From NCBI GenBank assembly GCA_943704525.1, contig CALSCQ010002073.1:1-29891 (forward strand): 29,891 bases of DNA, in the 5' to 3' direction. The notes beneath the pieces are model-generated. The model was not told where the DNA came from, did no database searches, and worked only from the letters and a program-made list of their open reading frames with translations. Positions within the stretch are counted from its first letter, which is position 1. The number at the start of each line of letters is the position of its first letter. This DNA is from Pigoraptor vietnamica (taxonomy: Eukaryota; Opisthokonta; Filasterea). Position numbers and translations under genes: made by a program. Shown piece after piece: positions 9,906 to 20,555 of this stretch.

Positions 9906-11089
9906 ATGGCGGGAAACGGGGCGGCGGGCGACAGCGACGACGACTACATGTCCGAATCACTTCTCAGTGGTCTTCCTGCGACCGCATCGTCCCTTCCACG
10001 CACAGCGCGAGAGCAGCGCGAGATTCGGTGGGGTGTGGGACTTGTGGGTCGTGCGTGGCGCAGTTTGTTAAAAGTGCCGAATGTGAGGCGATAATAATGC
10101 CGCTGTTGTCCTGTTTTAGGATGCGAAGGGAAAAGGAAGAGCGCGATCGCAAGAATCGGGAAGAAAACAAACCCGTGAGAGTGCGCGAAGCAGAGCAACG
10201 CGAGAAGGGGCTCGCGAGTGCGATCGGCGATGACAATAAGGTGCGACAGGGGATTTGCGTGTGTACCCTTGGCCAACCGAACGACGACTGACGGAAACTG
10301 ATTCGAAATCCCTCGCCGAGGACAGGGTTTTGCGATGATGATGAAAATGGGCTATAAGGCGGGCTCTGCGCTGGGGCGAGATGGCACGGGAATGGCCGCT
10401 CCGTTGCCGGTGGCCCTCAAGACGGACCGGGGCGGCCTGGGCGCCGACGCGGAAAGGCGGCGGAGGGCGGAGGCGGAGGTTCGGGACTCCGGTGGGTCTC
10501 TGTCTGCCGTGTCACACAGACTCACTGAGAAATAGACTCATCTCTCCTTGGCCGTGCTCCGTGCTACATATACAGAGGAACGACGCGCCAAGCGACAACG
10601 CGTGGAGCACGAAACGGCCGAAGGGTTTGTCGGGCGTATGCGCCAGACTTTTGACGTGCGGCGCCTCACACGGGATGTGCGCACGAGCGAGAGCGTGTGT
10701 GAGCAGTTGGACCGGTGCGTGTCGTTGCCTCACGTGTGTGCCTGTGGGTGATCGGCATGTCGTGATTGTCGCAATATCCTGTGGCTGACAAGGTAATTCC
10801 CTGCGAACACAGCCGTGCGGGAATCGCTGGCAAGGAGCACCTGTGGCCGCATCACATCCGCCGCGAGGAGCGCCAGCGTCAGAGAAAGAGCAAGGGACTC
10901 CCAACCGACGACGACTCGGAGGACGAAGCGCCCGACGAGCCAACGCCAGAGCGCCTCGCCGGGCTGACGACCCATCTCCGCACGACGCACAAGTACTGTG
11001 TGTGGTGCGCAGAAACATTTGATTCGTTGGAAGACATGGCGGCAAGGTGTCCTGGCGACACGGCAGACGCACACGAGGGCGACGACTGA
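9906..11089 (+). CDS. GPATCH11: GPATCH11-like G-patch protein
   Basis: Five exons, 9906-10027, 10120-10240, 10326-10491, 10576-10714 and 10813-11089, give 274 residues (human about 260-285). The ATG sits in an AAAATGG context. The N-terminus has acidic DSDDDYMSES, matching EEDYMSDSFL of the human protein. A charged helix with NREENKP follows. The G-patch begins at residue 82 (GFAMMMKMGYKAGSALGRDG) and continues to KTDRGGLG. A basic helical stretch runs to about 183. The C-terminal DUF4187-like part (about 240-265) has HKYCVWCAETFDSLEDMAARC, shape-identical to [21 protein letters not shown]. G-patch proteins activate DEAH-box RNA helicases; GPATCH11 is nuclear and linked to RNA processing in animals. 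It is divergent from the RTK gene with 357 bp between. All introns are short (71-98 bp). Confidence 0.92.
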
Positions 11090-11681
11090 ATTACGATTGG
11101 ACCCGGCGCGGGTTCGTTTCCCAGCCGTTTCTACTCTGTAACACGCATCCGCCGTGTGTGATGTGGACGAGTGGAACCCCACTCCCGGCGATTGCTCATA
11201 GTACTCGCCACATGTCATTGCTTCGAAGTGGTGACTGGAATTTTGTGCCACGACACCTCCCTCTGCAAGCGTCGGAGGGGTTAAGCGCGCGTAATGGGAG
11301 ACCGTTCAAGCGGTGTTCGGGCGCCCGTGTAATGGGGAGGCATTTCGCGCGGCGTGTCACTGCGCTTCGCAATGTCACAATTTTTTTATTTTTATTTTTT
11401 AAAAAAGAAGTCCTTTACATGAAGTGGAGTCCCGGTGTTGCCGACGTCATCACTTTGAAATACTGATTTGAGTAGGAACGCTCCAAGCATTTGCAATGAA
11501 TTGAATCCGATTAAAACTACTTATTGCGCAACGGGGGATGACGCATGTCCATTGCACACACACGCAGTTCACTCATTTCTGTGAAATCCGATCAACACCA
11601 GAAAAACTGTCGACTTCTTCCCAGAGAAAACTCTTATTCTCACGATTTAAGCGTAGAACAGGCGACTGTCCTTTCACAGCC
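11090..11681. other. Intergenic between two plus-strand genes
   Basis: 592 bp containing the 3' end of the GPATCH11-like gene and the promoter of the ARL6IP1-like gene. There is a T-rich stretch followed by an A run at 11379-11410. No coding ORF, hairpin array or known RNA was recognised. Confidence 0.5.
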
Positions 11682-13518
11682 ATGTCGTCGAACGACTCGC
11701 ACGAGGACGCATCCTCCCAGGAACAGGTGCATCTCTGCTTGTCTTCTTATTGTTTCAAGTTTAAGTTGTTGTCGCACCGTTTCATGGCGCCTGCATTCTA
11801 CGTTGCGCGTGAGCTTGAAGTGAGCTGAATTGGGCCATATCGAACTCAAGATTCTCTTTGCGTCGCGCAGCGTGAACTCCGGAAGAGCATCGAGGCTCGC
11901 CTGGAGCACAGCAAGGCCTCCATCCTGTTCGTGGATAAGGTGGGTGCTCCTATTGCGACAATCCACCTGTTTTCCACCCTCAAAGTGCACTGTCTCTCAG
12001 TCTTCCATCCTGTTCGTGGATAAGGCGGGTGCTGCTATTGCGACAATCCACCTGGTGTTTGCCACCCTCAAAGTGCGCTGTCTCTCCGTCTTCCATCTAT
12101 CCATCTGATGACGATAGTGGAGTAGTGCATAGTGTTCGTGCACTTCAATTGCTGCGGTTGTCTCGATCCACCCGACAATCACACGCGAACTTACGTTGCT
12201 TCTTCACATACTGACTCAAACTTCTTTGGTCATTTCCATTGGACGCAGGTTCTGCTTGGCCAGAAGCCGCATTTCTTCATCCTCCTCGCCCTCGTCCACC
12301 TCGCGTTCTGGTGAGCGGTTTGCGCTCTCGTGTGGCGGCGTGCGTCGTGCGTGCTTGTACGTGCATGCCTGTATTGTGCGTGCGAAAGCAGCTTTGGAGG
12401 CGGTCGGCCGCTCCCTCTGGCATGGTAGGAAGTCTACTTGTGTGGAATGGTAGGAGGTCTACTTGTATGGAATGGTAGGAGGTCTACTTGTGTGGCATGG
12501 TAGGAGGTCTACTTGTGTGGCATGTGTAGGAGGTCTACTTGTGTGGCATGTGTAGGAGGTCTACTTGTGTGGCATGGTAGGAGGTCTACTTGTGTGGCAT
12601 GTGTAGGAGGTCTACTTGTGTGGCATGTGTAGGATGTCTGCTCACAAGAAGCGTCCGCAACTGCAGGTTTTTGGCGACGACCGAATGGACTGTCATTTCG
12701 ATTGCCTCGCTCTTCACTGCGATTGCGGTAGCCGTCGACTATGCAATCGCCGTCGTCAGCGCGGGACAGGGGTATGTTGTGTGCTAGCTAGTGGGTCAGT
12801 GCGATAATAGCTGCGGGGTCGCGCAGTTCGTTCTGCACGTCGTGTCTCACTCGAGTGGCATGCTTGTTCATGCGCGCATGCAATACTTTGCCTGCAGTGA
12901 GAGCGACAACGCACGCTTCAAGGCCATCTGCGCCGAAATCGCAGCTGCTCGTCTGCGTCTTCGCCACAGCTGTGCTTTCCTCGAGGACCTCCGCACCCGC
13001 AGTCCCGTGCAGGCATGTTTTGTGCACTCCGCAACCAATAGCTTCACGCCCGAAAGGGACCTCGTCGAAAGGGCCTATGCTTAGAGTGTCTCATTTACTC
13101 ACTTTTAGATTGCACTAAAAACGGGCTCTGAGCGAAACATTTATGACTCTCGCTTCGCCCTCTTGCCGCAGTACATGGCCGTTGTCGCGGGTGGCCTTCT
13201 CGCCATCGGATATTTTGGCAGCCTTGTCTCCGGTCTCTTCCTAGCCTACGTTGCGAGTGAGTGCCGTGCACGAACAACGCACATCATGCATATGCCGTGC
13301 TTGTACTGAAATGCGTTTCCTCGTGGTGCACAGCCATTGCGGCGATTGCCTACCCTGCCGCGTCTCACCAGGGATGGGTTGCGTCGGCGTCCGACCATGC
13401 CGGCAAGGTGCTTGGGCCTCTCAAGGACAAGGTGCGCGTGATCCTAAACCGCACGCGCGGTGTGGCACCCGACACGCCGCACGACAACCGCCCGAGGAAG
13501 GCCTCCAAGGCAGACTGA
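11682..13518 (+). CDS. ARL6IP1: ARL6IP1-like ER membrane-shaping protein
   Basis: Seven exons: 11682-11726, 11871-11939, 12249-12310, 12667-12771, 12898-13012, 13109-13256, 13334-13518, giving 242 residues (human 203). ARL6IP1 is a reticulon-like hairpin protein that bends ER tubule membrane. The family pattern is visible in order: amphipathic start ending ASILFVDK (compare EVMLMADK), hydrophobic hairpin at about 46-91, a cytosolic loop with ARFKAICAEI (compare QRFHEICSNL) at 99-108, YDSRFALLPQYMAVVAGGLLA leading into a second hairpin at about 154-190 that ends AYPAASHQGW (compare LPGLNQHGI), then a basic tail. Exon 5 probably ends at a GC donor (CAG|GCATGT); a weaker in-phase GT donor (CCC|GTGCAG) would drop two residues. 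The first exon is the least certain. Intron 2 carries a partial duplicate of exon 2, and intron 3 a minisatellite. Confidence 0.8.
11921..12093 (+). repeat. Tandem duplication across an exon-intron boundary
   Basis: Two adjacent copies, 11921-12005 and 12006-12093, begin CATCCTGTTCGTGGATAAGG. The first contains the last 19 bases of exon 2 and its GTGGGT donor. The second copy has GCGGGT at the same place. Copies differ by a few substitutions and a small insertion. Confidence 0.9.
12421..12641 (+). repeat. Intronic minisatellite, 25-26 bp unit
   Basis: Eight full units and one partial unit built on GTAGGAGGTCTACTTGTGTG, joined by CATG, AATG or CATGTG. It lies wholly in intron 3 of the ARL6IP1-like gene. 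There are no spacers of unique sequence, so it is not a CRISPR array. Confidence 0.93.
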
Positions 13519-13640
13519 GTGGCGCGCAGGGAGCGTGCTTTTTTTTTTAGCGCGGTTGCATGCATGTCGACGGCGCAGATGGTGTTGCGCATAGCGGTAT
13601 GAAGCGGGTCTTCGGAATTTGACAGGAGGTACGCCGTTCA

Positions 13641-13646
13641 TTTATT
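13641..13646 (-). terminator. AATAAA polyadenylation signal
   Basis: On the minus strand AATAAA follows the TAG stop of the helical-repeat gene after one base, implying a very short 3' UTR if the terminal exon is right. Confidence 0.4.
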
Positions 13647-13647
13647 G

Positions 13648-16600
13648 CTAACTTCTGTGAAGGACATGCGACGGCGAGTCTGCAGAAAGGCACCGCACCA
13701 CAATGTAAGCCTCAGCAAGAGACAAAAGGCAAAACGTACACACAAAGACTGCCAAACGCACCGTCGAGGCGGAGACCAGCAAGACCCTTCAGGCCGCTGA
13801 GTATCCCTTGGGCGCCCGCGGGTGTCAGCGAGGTGCGCGGGGAAAGCGGGAGGCGGAGGGGCGCTGCGAGCACAAGCCACGAAACGTCAGCCGCCTCGCA
13901 GACGGGGATGGAACGAGAATTTGCGCGTTACCATTGTGACAAATTTCAATGCACTCACCGGGTGACGTGGACGAGGGCGGCGATTGCGCGCCCGCCGCAG
14001 TAGAGACCCGCGCGCCCTCGCCCGGCGTCGACAAAGATGATGCCGTCAAGTCCACCTATTAATGCAGCAAGGGGCATGAGACGTGAACAACCGCAAACAC
14101 CCTCTCACCCTCGCACGCACACGCACACGCACACGCACACGCACACGCACACGGCCATCGCACCCACCAGCGACGCAGACATGCTCGCACCGCCAGTAGC
14201 AGGCGTGCCCAACACCATGTGGAAGGGGCTCGCCGTGTTGCTAGCAAACCCGCTGGCGGCGCTGTCGTCAACAACGACCCACTCGTCGCCGCCAGACCGA
14301 GACGATCCGTGCGATGGCGTGGGCGACGCCTCCGGCGATTCCGAGGGAGCCACGTCCGCTTGCTTAGTACTGGCAGCAGCGGCGCTTTCAGTCGCAATCC
14401 GTTCCTCGGCCGCCGCGCACTCGCGCAGGGCGCGCATGGACGATTCCTCCGCGACGAGATCACGGCGAACGATTCCAACGCAGTCATCCGCCTGAGACGA
14501 TGCGACGGCGTCCCAGTGTTCCGCTTCGACTCGGAGCGCGCTCGAAACAACTTCTGCGCGACTCGTAGCGGTAGCAGGCGCAGTGGGCGCCGACTGGGCG
14601 CACGCGGCGGCGAGGGCGCGATCGCGCGCGTCAGCTGCCTCGCGGCACCCGCGCAGCGCCGTCTCCTCCTTCGCCAAATCTTCACGCACGGCGGGCGCCA
14701 GCTTGTCAGCCGATTGCACCTCCTCATGCGCGCAAACGGCTGCACGATCCGATTCGACAGCCATAGCACACGGCGACCCGGCCGCCCGTGTGGGCGTGTG
14801 ACAGTGTGTAGGCACCGCGTCTTCCGCTGCAGTGCACGGCACCGCGGCAAGATGCTTTTCGCGCGCCTCTGCCGCCTCACGGCATGCACGCAGAGTCAAC
14901 TCTTCACGGGCAAGGTCTGCAGAGACCGCCTTCTCACACTCACGCGAATCAGCGCTCGGATGAGCGCACACAGCCCCACTGCAGACTTTGCTCGCTCCAG
15001 GCTGCGAGGTGGCGGCGGCTGTGCGGGCAATTGCACGCTCGGCCTCCTCCATCGATGCGGCGCGAATGCGCATGGACGCCTCCTCGTCCCGCATCGTCTC
15101 CATAGCTGCCGAAGCATCCTTTTCGGTGTCAGAAGCGCCGCCATGCTTTGGCTTGGATTCGCGCGCAGAGACAGCGCTCGCTGCCGAGCTCTCGGCTTCG
15201 CGGTGAGCCTCTTCAGCGCGGACGGCTTCCCGCGCCCATCGCATGCGCAACTCTTCCACCGACAGCTCTTCTGCCGCCGACACACCTCCGCCCACTGCAG
15301 ACGCGTCGCTTGCGCTCATGTCGCCCCAACCAGTGGCCTCTGCAGCCAGCGCCGACCGCACTTCGCAGACTGCGGGCGGCGCAGGGGTTGCGGGGGGCGA
15401 TGGCTCGACGTCCATCGGGACGACTGACGTTGACATTGCGTCCGCCAGCGCCGTCTCCGTCTCGCGCCGAAGTCGCATCCACTCCTCCTCTTCCCGCGCC
15501 GATTCCTGAAATGTCAGTGTGAGAAACTAGCAATACGACAGAAACGCAGGACAGAGCATCGCAACAAAACGCACCAGCACAAAAGATCGCAGTTCCTCCG
15601 CCTCCTTTTTCGCGCGCTCTTCAGCCTCCTTCTTCGCACGCTCTTCAGCCTCCTTCTTCGCACGCTCCTCAGCCTCCTTCGCGCGCTCCTCGGCGTCCTT
15701 CTTCGCACGCTCCTCAGCCTCCTTCGCGCGCTTCTCGGCCTCCTTCTTCGCGCGCTCCTCGGCCTCCTCCTTCGCGCGCTCCTCGGCCTCCTTCTTCGCG
15801 CGCTCCTCGGCCTCCTTCTTCGCGCGCTCTTCAGCCTCCTTCTTCGCACGCTCCTCAGCCTCCTTCGCGCGCTCCTCGGCGTCCTTCTTCGCGCGCGCCT
15901 CGGCGTCCTTCTTCGCGCGCTCCTCGGCCTCCTTCTTCGCACGTTCCTCGGCCTCCTTCTTCGCGCGCTCCTCGGCCTCCTTCTTCGCACGCTCCTCGGC
16001 CTCCTTCTTCGCACGCTCCTCGGCCTCCTTCTTCGCGCGCTCCTCAGCCTCCTTCTTCGCGCGCTCCTCAGCCTCCTTCTTCGCGCGCTCCTCACCCTCC
16101 TTCTTCGCGCGCTCCTCACCCTCCTTCTTCGCGCGCTCGGCCTCCTTCTTCGCGCGCTCCTCGGCCTCCTTCTTCACGCGCTCCTCGGCCTCCTTCTTCG
16201 CGCGCTCCTCGGCCTCCTTCTTCGCACGTTCTTTCTTCGCGCGCTCGTCAGCCTCCCGCTTCGCCTTTTCCTCCGCTTCCTTCTTCGCTTTCTCTTCAGC
16301 CTCCCTCTTCTACAAAGGCAGTTTCACCAGGGTCAAAAGCGCCAATCCACACGAATATTCGCACCCTTTTTCAGAACCCCTTTCTCAGAAATCGGCCACG
16401 CCACGCAGGCACATCAAAGCGCGCTGCACTGCACCCACCATGCGCTCTTCCCTCGCCACTCGCTGCTGCTGTTCCGTTTCCACCGCACGGCGCTTGCGGT
16501 CCTCACGGGCAGCCACTGCCGCCGCGGCCTCCGCCTCCGCCTTCAGCTGATGGCCACACGCCAAGAGAAGACTGTTAAATTGAAGCACAACGTATGACGG

Positions 16601-17352
16601 GTGCACGTTGCACACACACACACACACAGAGGCATGCACACACACACACACACACACAGAGGCATGCACACACACACACATGCACACGCACACACACACA
16701 CGCACCTTCCGCTCTTCCTTCTCCTTCCGGCGGCGCTCCTCCTCTTCCGACGCTTTGCGTTTCTGTTCCTCACGCTGTCGACGCTCCGCTTCCATGCGAA
16801 TCCTGTTCAAACGAAACGATCGTACGGTAAGTACAGCGCGCAAGCAGGATTGTTCTAAAGGCATGGTTCTACCCACTTCGCCTGCTCCTGCTGTTCGCGC
16901 ATCGCATTCTCGATCTCGCGTTTTCGCGCTTCCACTTCCGCGTGGGCGCGCTCTTCCTCCTCCCTCCGCCGGGCCTCTGCCTTCTCCCGCTTCAAACGCG
17001 CACGTTCCTCGGCGCGTGCCGCATCCTCCTTGGTCACGTGAGTCGCCTCGCGCGTTGCCTTTGGCGCCTTCGAGGGGCGACTGGAGGGAGCGACCGGTGC
17101 AGGCGACGCTTGCGGCTTTGTGGCACACGCAAAAGTAATATCAGAACACGCACAAAGGAGTACACCAGCTCACATAAACTGCCTGCATTTAAGCGGGACT
17201 TGCAACTGCGACGCCATCTCATGCCTCACAACGGCGTGCAACTGCGCGCTCCATTAGCCCACCTTCGCCCTCAGAGCATGTGTGCCGAGCACGACGAGAA
17301 GTGCGAGAACGACGCATACGGCCGCGGCAACCGCAGCCGATGCGACGTCCAT
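13648..17352 (-). CDS. N-terminally membrane-anchored helical repeat protein
   Basis: Nine exons: 17263-17352, 16877-17115, 16706-16802, 16439-16546, 15575-16309, 14168-15505, 13959-14055, 13762-13863, 13648-13679, giving 945 residues. It starts with a single hydrophobic helix (about 5-24) followed by a basic residue, without a clear cleavage site, so it is probably a signal anchor with the bulk in the cytosol. Residues about 55-178 are charged helix. Residues 179-423 are almost pure KKEAEERA octads. The next part holds degenerate units of the type DLAxEExxLRxCREAA separated by Ala/Ser/Pro-rich linkers. Near residue 832 is GDEWVVVDD, fitting a W-x-x-V LC3-interacting motif with acidic flanks. 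The architecture recalls ER-anchored p180/kinectin proteins, but I recognise no homologous domain, so no name is given. The acceptor of exon 2 and the last three exons are the weakest parts. Confidence 0.76.
14110..14152. repeat. CACACG hexanucleotide microsatellite in an intron
   Basis: Plus-strand (CACACG)n tract, (CGTGTG)n in the transcript, inside the 112-bp intron between the exons at 14168-15505 and 13959-14055 of the helical-repeat gene. Read straight through it gives an artificial Cys-Val run. Confidence 0.9.
15586..16309 (-). repeat. Coding 24-bp tandem array (KKEAEERA octads)
   Basis: Roughly 30 in-frame units of 24 bp (some 21 bp) encode KKEAEERA with variants KKEGEERA, KKDAEERA and AKEAEERA. 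The array fills nearly all of a 735-bp exon. Neighbouring units are almost identical, showing recent expansion and contraction. Confidence 0.93.
16609..16704. repeat. CA microsatellite cluster in an intron
   Basis: Three (CA)n blocks interrupted by GAGGCATG spacers. In the transcript this is a (GT)n tract that starts immediately after the donor of the exon at 16706-16802. Confidence 0.92.
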
Positions 17353-18707
17353 TTTCACTCAATCCCTTTCTGACCCAATACGCGACAGTTCGCCTAAATA
17401 ACTACAGCAAATAGTTGCACTCACAGCACGCATACACTTCAACGACTGTCTCTGTGTGTGTGTTTGTCTCTTCTCTCTCTCCAACATGGTAGATCGGATA
17501 GGGTCATCCACCCGGCCGGCACACCCAACACACACACTCCAGCCCACTGAAACGAAAAGTGGACATGTGTCCCCTGGGGCAGCCCGCAGCAAATTGATTT
17601 GAGGAATGTTGAAATTAGGATGCGATTTCGGGAAAAGTCAAATTAAATTGTAGCCCAGTTCGAACCAACCGAAACACCTGAAACCTTTTCTGTTAGGCGG
17701 CGCGAACCGGCAATGAAAGCCGGACGAACTGAGACTGTTTAGCGATTGAACCAGCAGCTACTACGGCAGTATGTTTTCGATTAATTTTGTATTCCAGTGC
17801 CCGAGTGGCTTCTCACTGCCGGACGAGACCGACCGGCGGCTACGGGCTGGCCCCACTCACTGAGAGTGCAAGGCCGACTGCCGTGGTCCGAGCCGGTTAG
17901 TGCTCAATGAGGCTGGAGACAACAGTTCACCCCAATCCATTAACATCGCGGCACGATCAAGGTCTATCATAACTGTCGGCCAGGGGTCCGTGCAACAGAC
18001 TCGGAAATCAGTCTGCCGAACAGGTCCAGCAGAATGCGCCGTGTAACGCGCCGCGCCAAGTAAAGTGCTGTTTCAGCTGGCGCCGATCAGCCGCGGATGG
18101 GATGGTCCGGCCGGGCCGCGAACTGAATAACGAGTGGACACGGCGTCCAATCACATTGTGCGCAGATCCACCCTAGCCAAAGTACTGCGCCCGCCATAGT
18201 AACTGGTCAGGCACGTGCCACCCGCGGGGAACAGATTGACCTGGACACGAAAAACAGGCACAAAATGCAGACTCGATTTCAATTCAGAGGTGACGCGCCC
18301 TAAGTGTCCGGCTGTTGATTGGCCCGCGTGGACCAGGCGACCGACGTGTGCCCAAATGCACGCTCCCTCCTCCGACAGACGGCGCGAGTGACGCCGGTGG
18401 TTGTGGCCGCGGCACAGCATGCATGCAGTCCCACCCACACGTGTTTGTGACGGCTGGTTGTGTACTAGGACTTGATCCAGCACGAGAGAGCTATCTTGGC
18501 CACGCGTAAGCTGCACGGCATCCGCCCATCCGACGCACTTCGCAAGCCGCGTTCAACGAGATTTGAGCCTCCCCTCTGTGCGCAGAACCCAGATTAGCGA
18601 AATTCTCACTCGCAAACATATACTCATCGTCGATCTCGATTCTGACTTTGTTGCGAAACTCGCTTCTCCTCGCTGACGCGCGTCGTGCGAACGATCCCTA
18701 GCACAAA
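17353..18707. promoter_or_regulatory. Long divergent intergenic region
   Basis: 1,355 bp between the divergent starts of the helical-repeat gene and the SLC25A11-like gene. No long ORF, microsatellite or known RNA was recognised. A small hairpin (CCGGC, 7-base loop, GCCGG) lies near 17707-17723, and several short GC-rich inverted repeats follow to about 18120. Promoters for both genes must lie here; a non-coding RNA gene cannot be excluded by eye. Confidence 0.4.
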
Positions 18708-19750
18708 ATGGCGGAGGCGTTTCTCCTCGGCGGCGTCGCCGGCATGATGGCGACATCCATTGTGCAGCCGCTGGATCTTATCAAGACACGCATGCAACTC
18801 GCCAGTAACTTGAAGGGCGCGGCTACATCGGGTGCGCCTCGGTCGATGTTCGGAACGGCAGCGGCCGTTGTGAGGAATGAGGGCTTTGGCGGCCTCTACA
18901 ACGGGTGAGTGCTCTCATATGGAAGAGATCGCATATTTTCTACTCTTATGCTATCGTTTACTGTATTGGCACACAACACTTGAAATAATGCTTAAGCACA
19001 CCTAATACATCGTTCCCTCGTTCTAGTTTGTCGGCCGCGCTCTTCCGCCAGGCGACGTACTCGACCACGCGCTTCGGCGTGTTCAACGCGTGCATGGAGT
19101 TCATCCGCAGCCAACAGCGGCAGCAGGCGCAGGCGGGACAGGTCGCGACGACGCCGTTTGTCGCGAAGATTGCCGCGGGCATGGTTTCGGGCGGTGTGGC
19201 GGCCGTTGTGGGCACACCCGCCGAGGTTGCGCTCGTGCGCATGACGGCAGACGGGCGCCTCCCTCTCGAACAGCGGCGGAATTACAAGAACGTGTTCGAC
19301 GCACTCATCCGTGTCACGCGCGAGGAAGGTCTCTTGACGCTGTGGCGAGGCTGCGGGCCGACGGTCTCTCGCGCGGTGCTTCTGAACGCCGCACAGCTCG
19401 GGACGTACTCGGAGGCCAAGGAAGTTCTGCTCAAGCACGGCATCCTTCGCGACGGCATTGCGTGCCATCTTGCAGCGAGCCTCGCCTCCGGTCTTGCCGC
19501 CACGACCGTTTCCCTCCCGGCGGACATTGCCAAGACGCGCATACAGGACATGAAGAACGGCGAGTACCGCAACAGCCTCGACTGCATGCTCAAAATCGTG
19601 CGCAACGAGGGCTTCTTCAAGCTATGGAAGGGTTACCCTGCGTTTTTCGCGCGCATTGGCGGGCACACTGTCTTCACCTTCATATTCCTCGAGCAAATAA
19701 CCGCGCTTTACAAGTCGGCGAAGCTGGCATCGCAGCCCGCGCGAATGTGA
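18708..19750 (+). CDS. SLC25A11: Mitochondrial 2-oxoglutarate/malate carrier
   Basis: Two exons, 18708-18904 and 19027-19750 (GG|GTGAGT to CGTTCTAG|T), encode 306 residues (human 314). The protein exchanges 2-oxoglutarate for malate across the inner mitochondrial membrane and serves the malate-aspartate shuttle. The three carrier repeats carry PLDLIKTR (from residue 21), PAEVALVR (from 130) and PADIAKTR (from 230). Subfamily-specific stretches match human SLC25A11 almost word for word: GLSAALFRQATYSTTR, VGTPAEVALVRMTADGRLP, YKNVFDALIRVTREEG, LTLWRGC, LWKG and HTVFTFIFLEQ. The N-terminus is shorter than in human, lacking the first roughly 20 residues. The start has an AAAATGG context. All expected substrate-gate and signature residues seem intact. 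Confidence 0.96.
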
Positions 19751-20555
19751 TGCCCCGCCCGTCAATACATAGCAATTGGAGCTTGTCCTTACGAATGGCC
19801 GACTTGTAGCACGCCGTAGCAGCGAAATCCATCAGCCGTCGCAGGTATGACCGCGACACTGCTGCGTGAACCCCCACAGCGGCACATTACACTATTTTAG
19901 TTGTTACATCTCGCGTGAGCAAAGGTGACCGCCATTATAATATGTATTTTCATCATAGTGCCGTATGCTACTGATTGAATAATTATACAGTCAGCGCTAA
20001 TATCCAGATACAGTATGTGGCTTTTGCCTCCGCTCACGCGAGCGAGAAAGGGCCCCACACGGTCGACGATTCGATCGACTCAACACCAAGACGGAAGGGG
20101 AAAAATGACGAGGTACTCTCGAGTGCAACACCGTCGACGGTATCCACCTCTCTTGCGGTTAGTAGCGTTTGTGCAAAGCGCTTAGGTACTGGTAGTGGCC
20201 GGCAGTTGATGTAACAGCGGGTGCCCTGCACTCCGCGTGACCGGCCACACCCCAGCGACGTTGACAGTGCCGGCATTCAAGCTCTCGTGTCCGACTATTT
20301 CCCGATCTTTTCCGACACTGTGTATCGTTCTCGTGTAACTCTTGTCCGTTGCCACAAAGTCCGCGTTAGGAATCAAGTCACTGAAAGCGATCTGAGTTCG
20401 TTCAGTCTGATTTCCGATTTGCGCATCGCCGTCTCCGCTAAACCTGTGTGTCGCCATTTCCTAGTGCTTGCAATTATTTGTCATCGCAGAACTCTTTCTG
20501 AGTAACGGGTATGTACTCGGGAGATGCGAACGGCAAACGCTGAGGAAACGCCGCT
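19751..20555. other. Intergenic, convergent 3' ends
   Basis: 805 bp between the convergent SLC25A11-like and zinc-finger genes. Only short ORFs without protein-like composition are present. An AT-rich patch at 19895-19995 may hold a 3' end, but no canonical AATAAA was found. Confidence 0.5.

Noticed and set aside
11105-11125. Second tRNA-like GGTTCG box
   Set aside because: T-loop position 58 is not A and no cloverleaf can be folded around it.
12421-12641. CRISPR-like repeat array
   Set aside because: Units are directly adjacent with no unique spacers, inside a eukaryotic intron; it is a minisatellite.
14105-14167. Poly Cys-Val C-terminus for the helical-repeat protein
   Set aside because: It is the translation of a hexanucleotide microsatellite past a good GTGGGT donor; spliced exons to a stop at 13648 fit better.
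13648-17352. Identification of the helical-repeat gene as DDRGK1/UFBP1
   Set aside because: Both start with a membrane helix and a charged coil, but the C-terminal DDRGK winged-helix/PCI-like region is absent.
17640-17680. tRNA-like TTCGAAC box
   Set aside because: No five-base T-stem pairing around it and no matching D-arm or acceptor stem.
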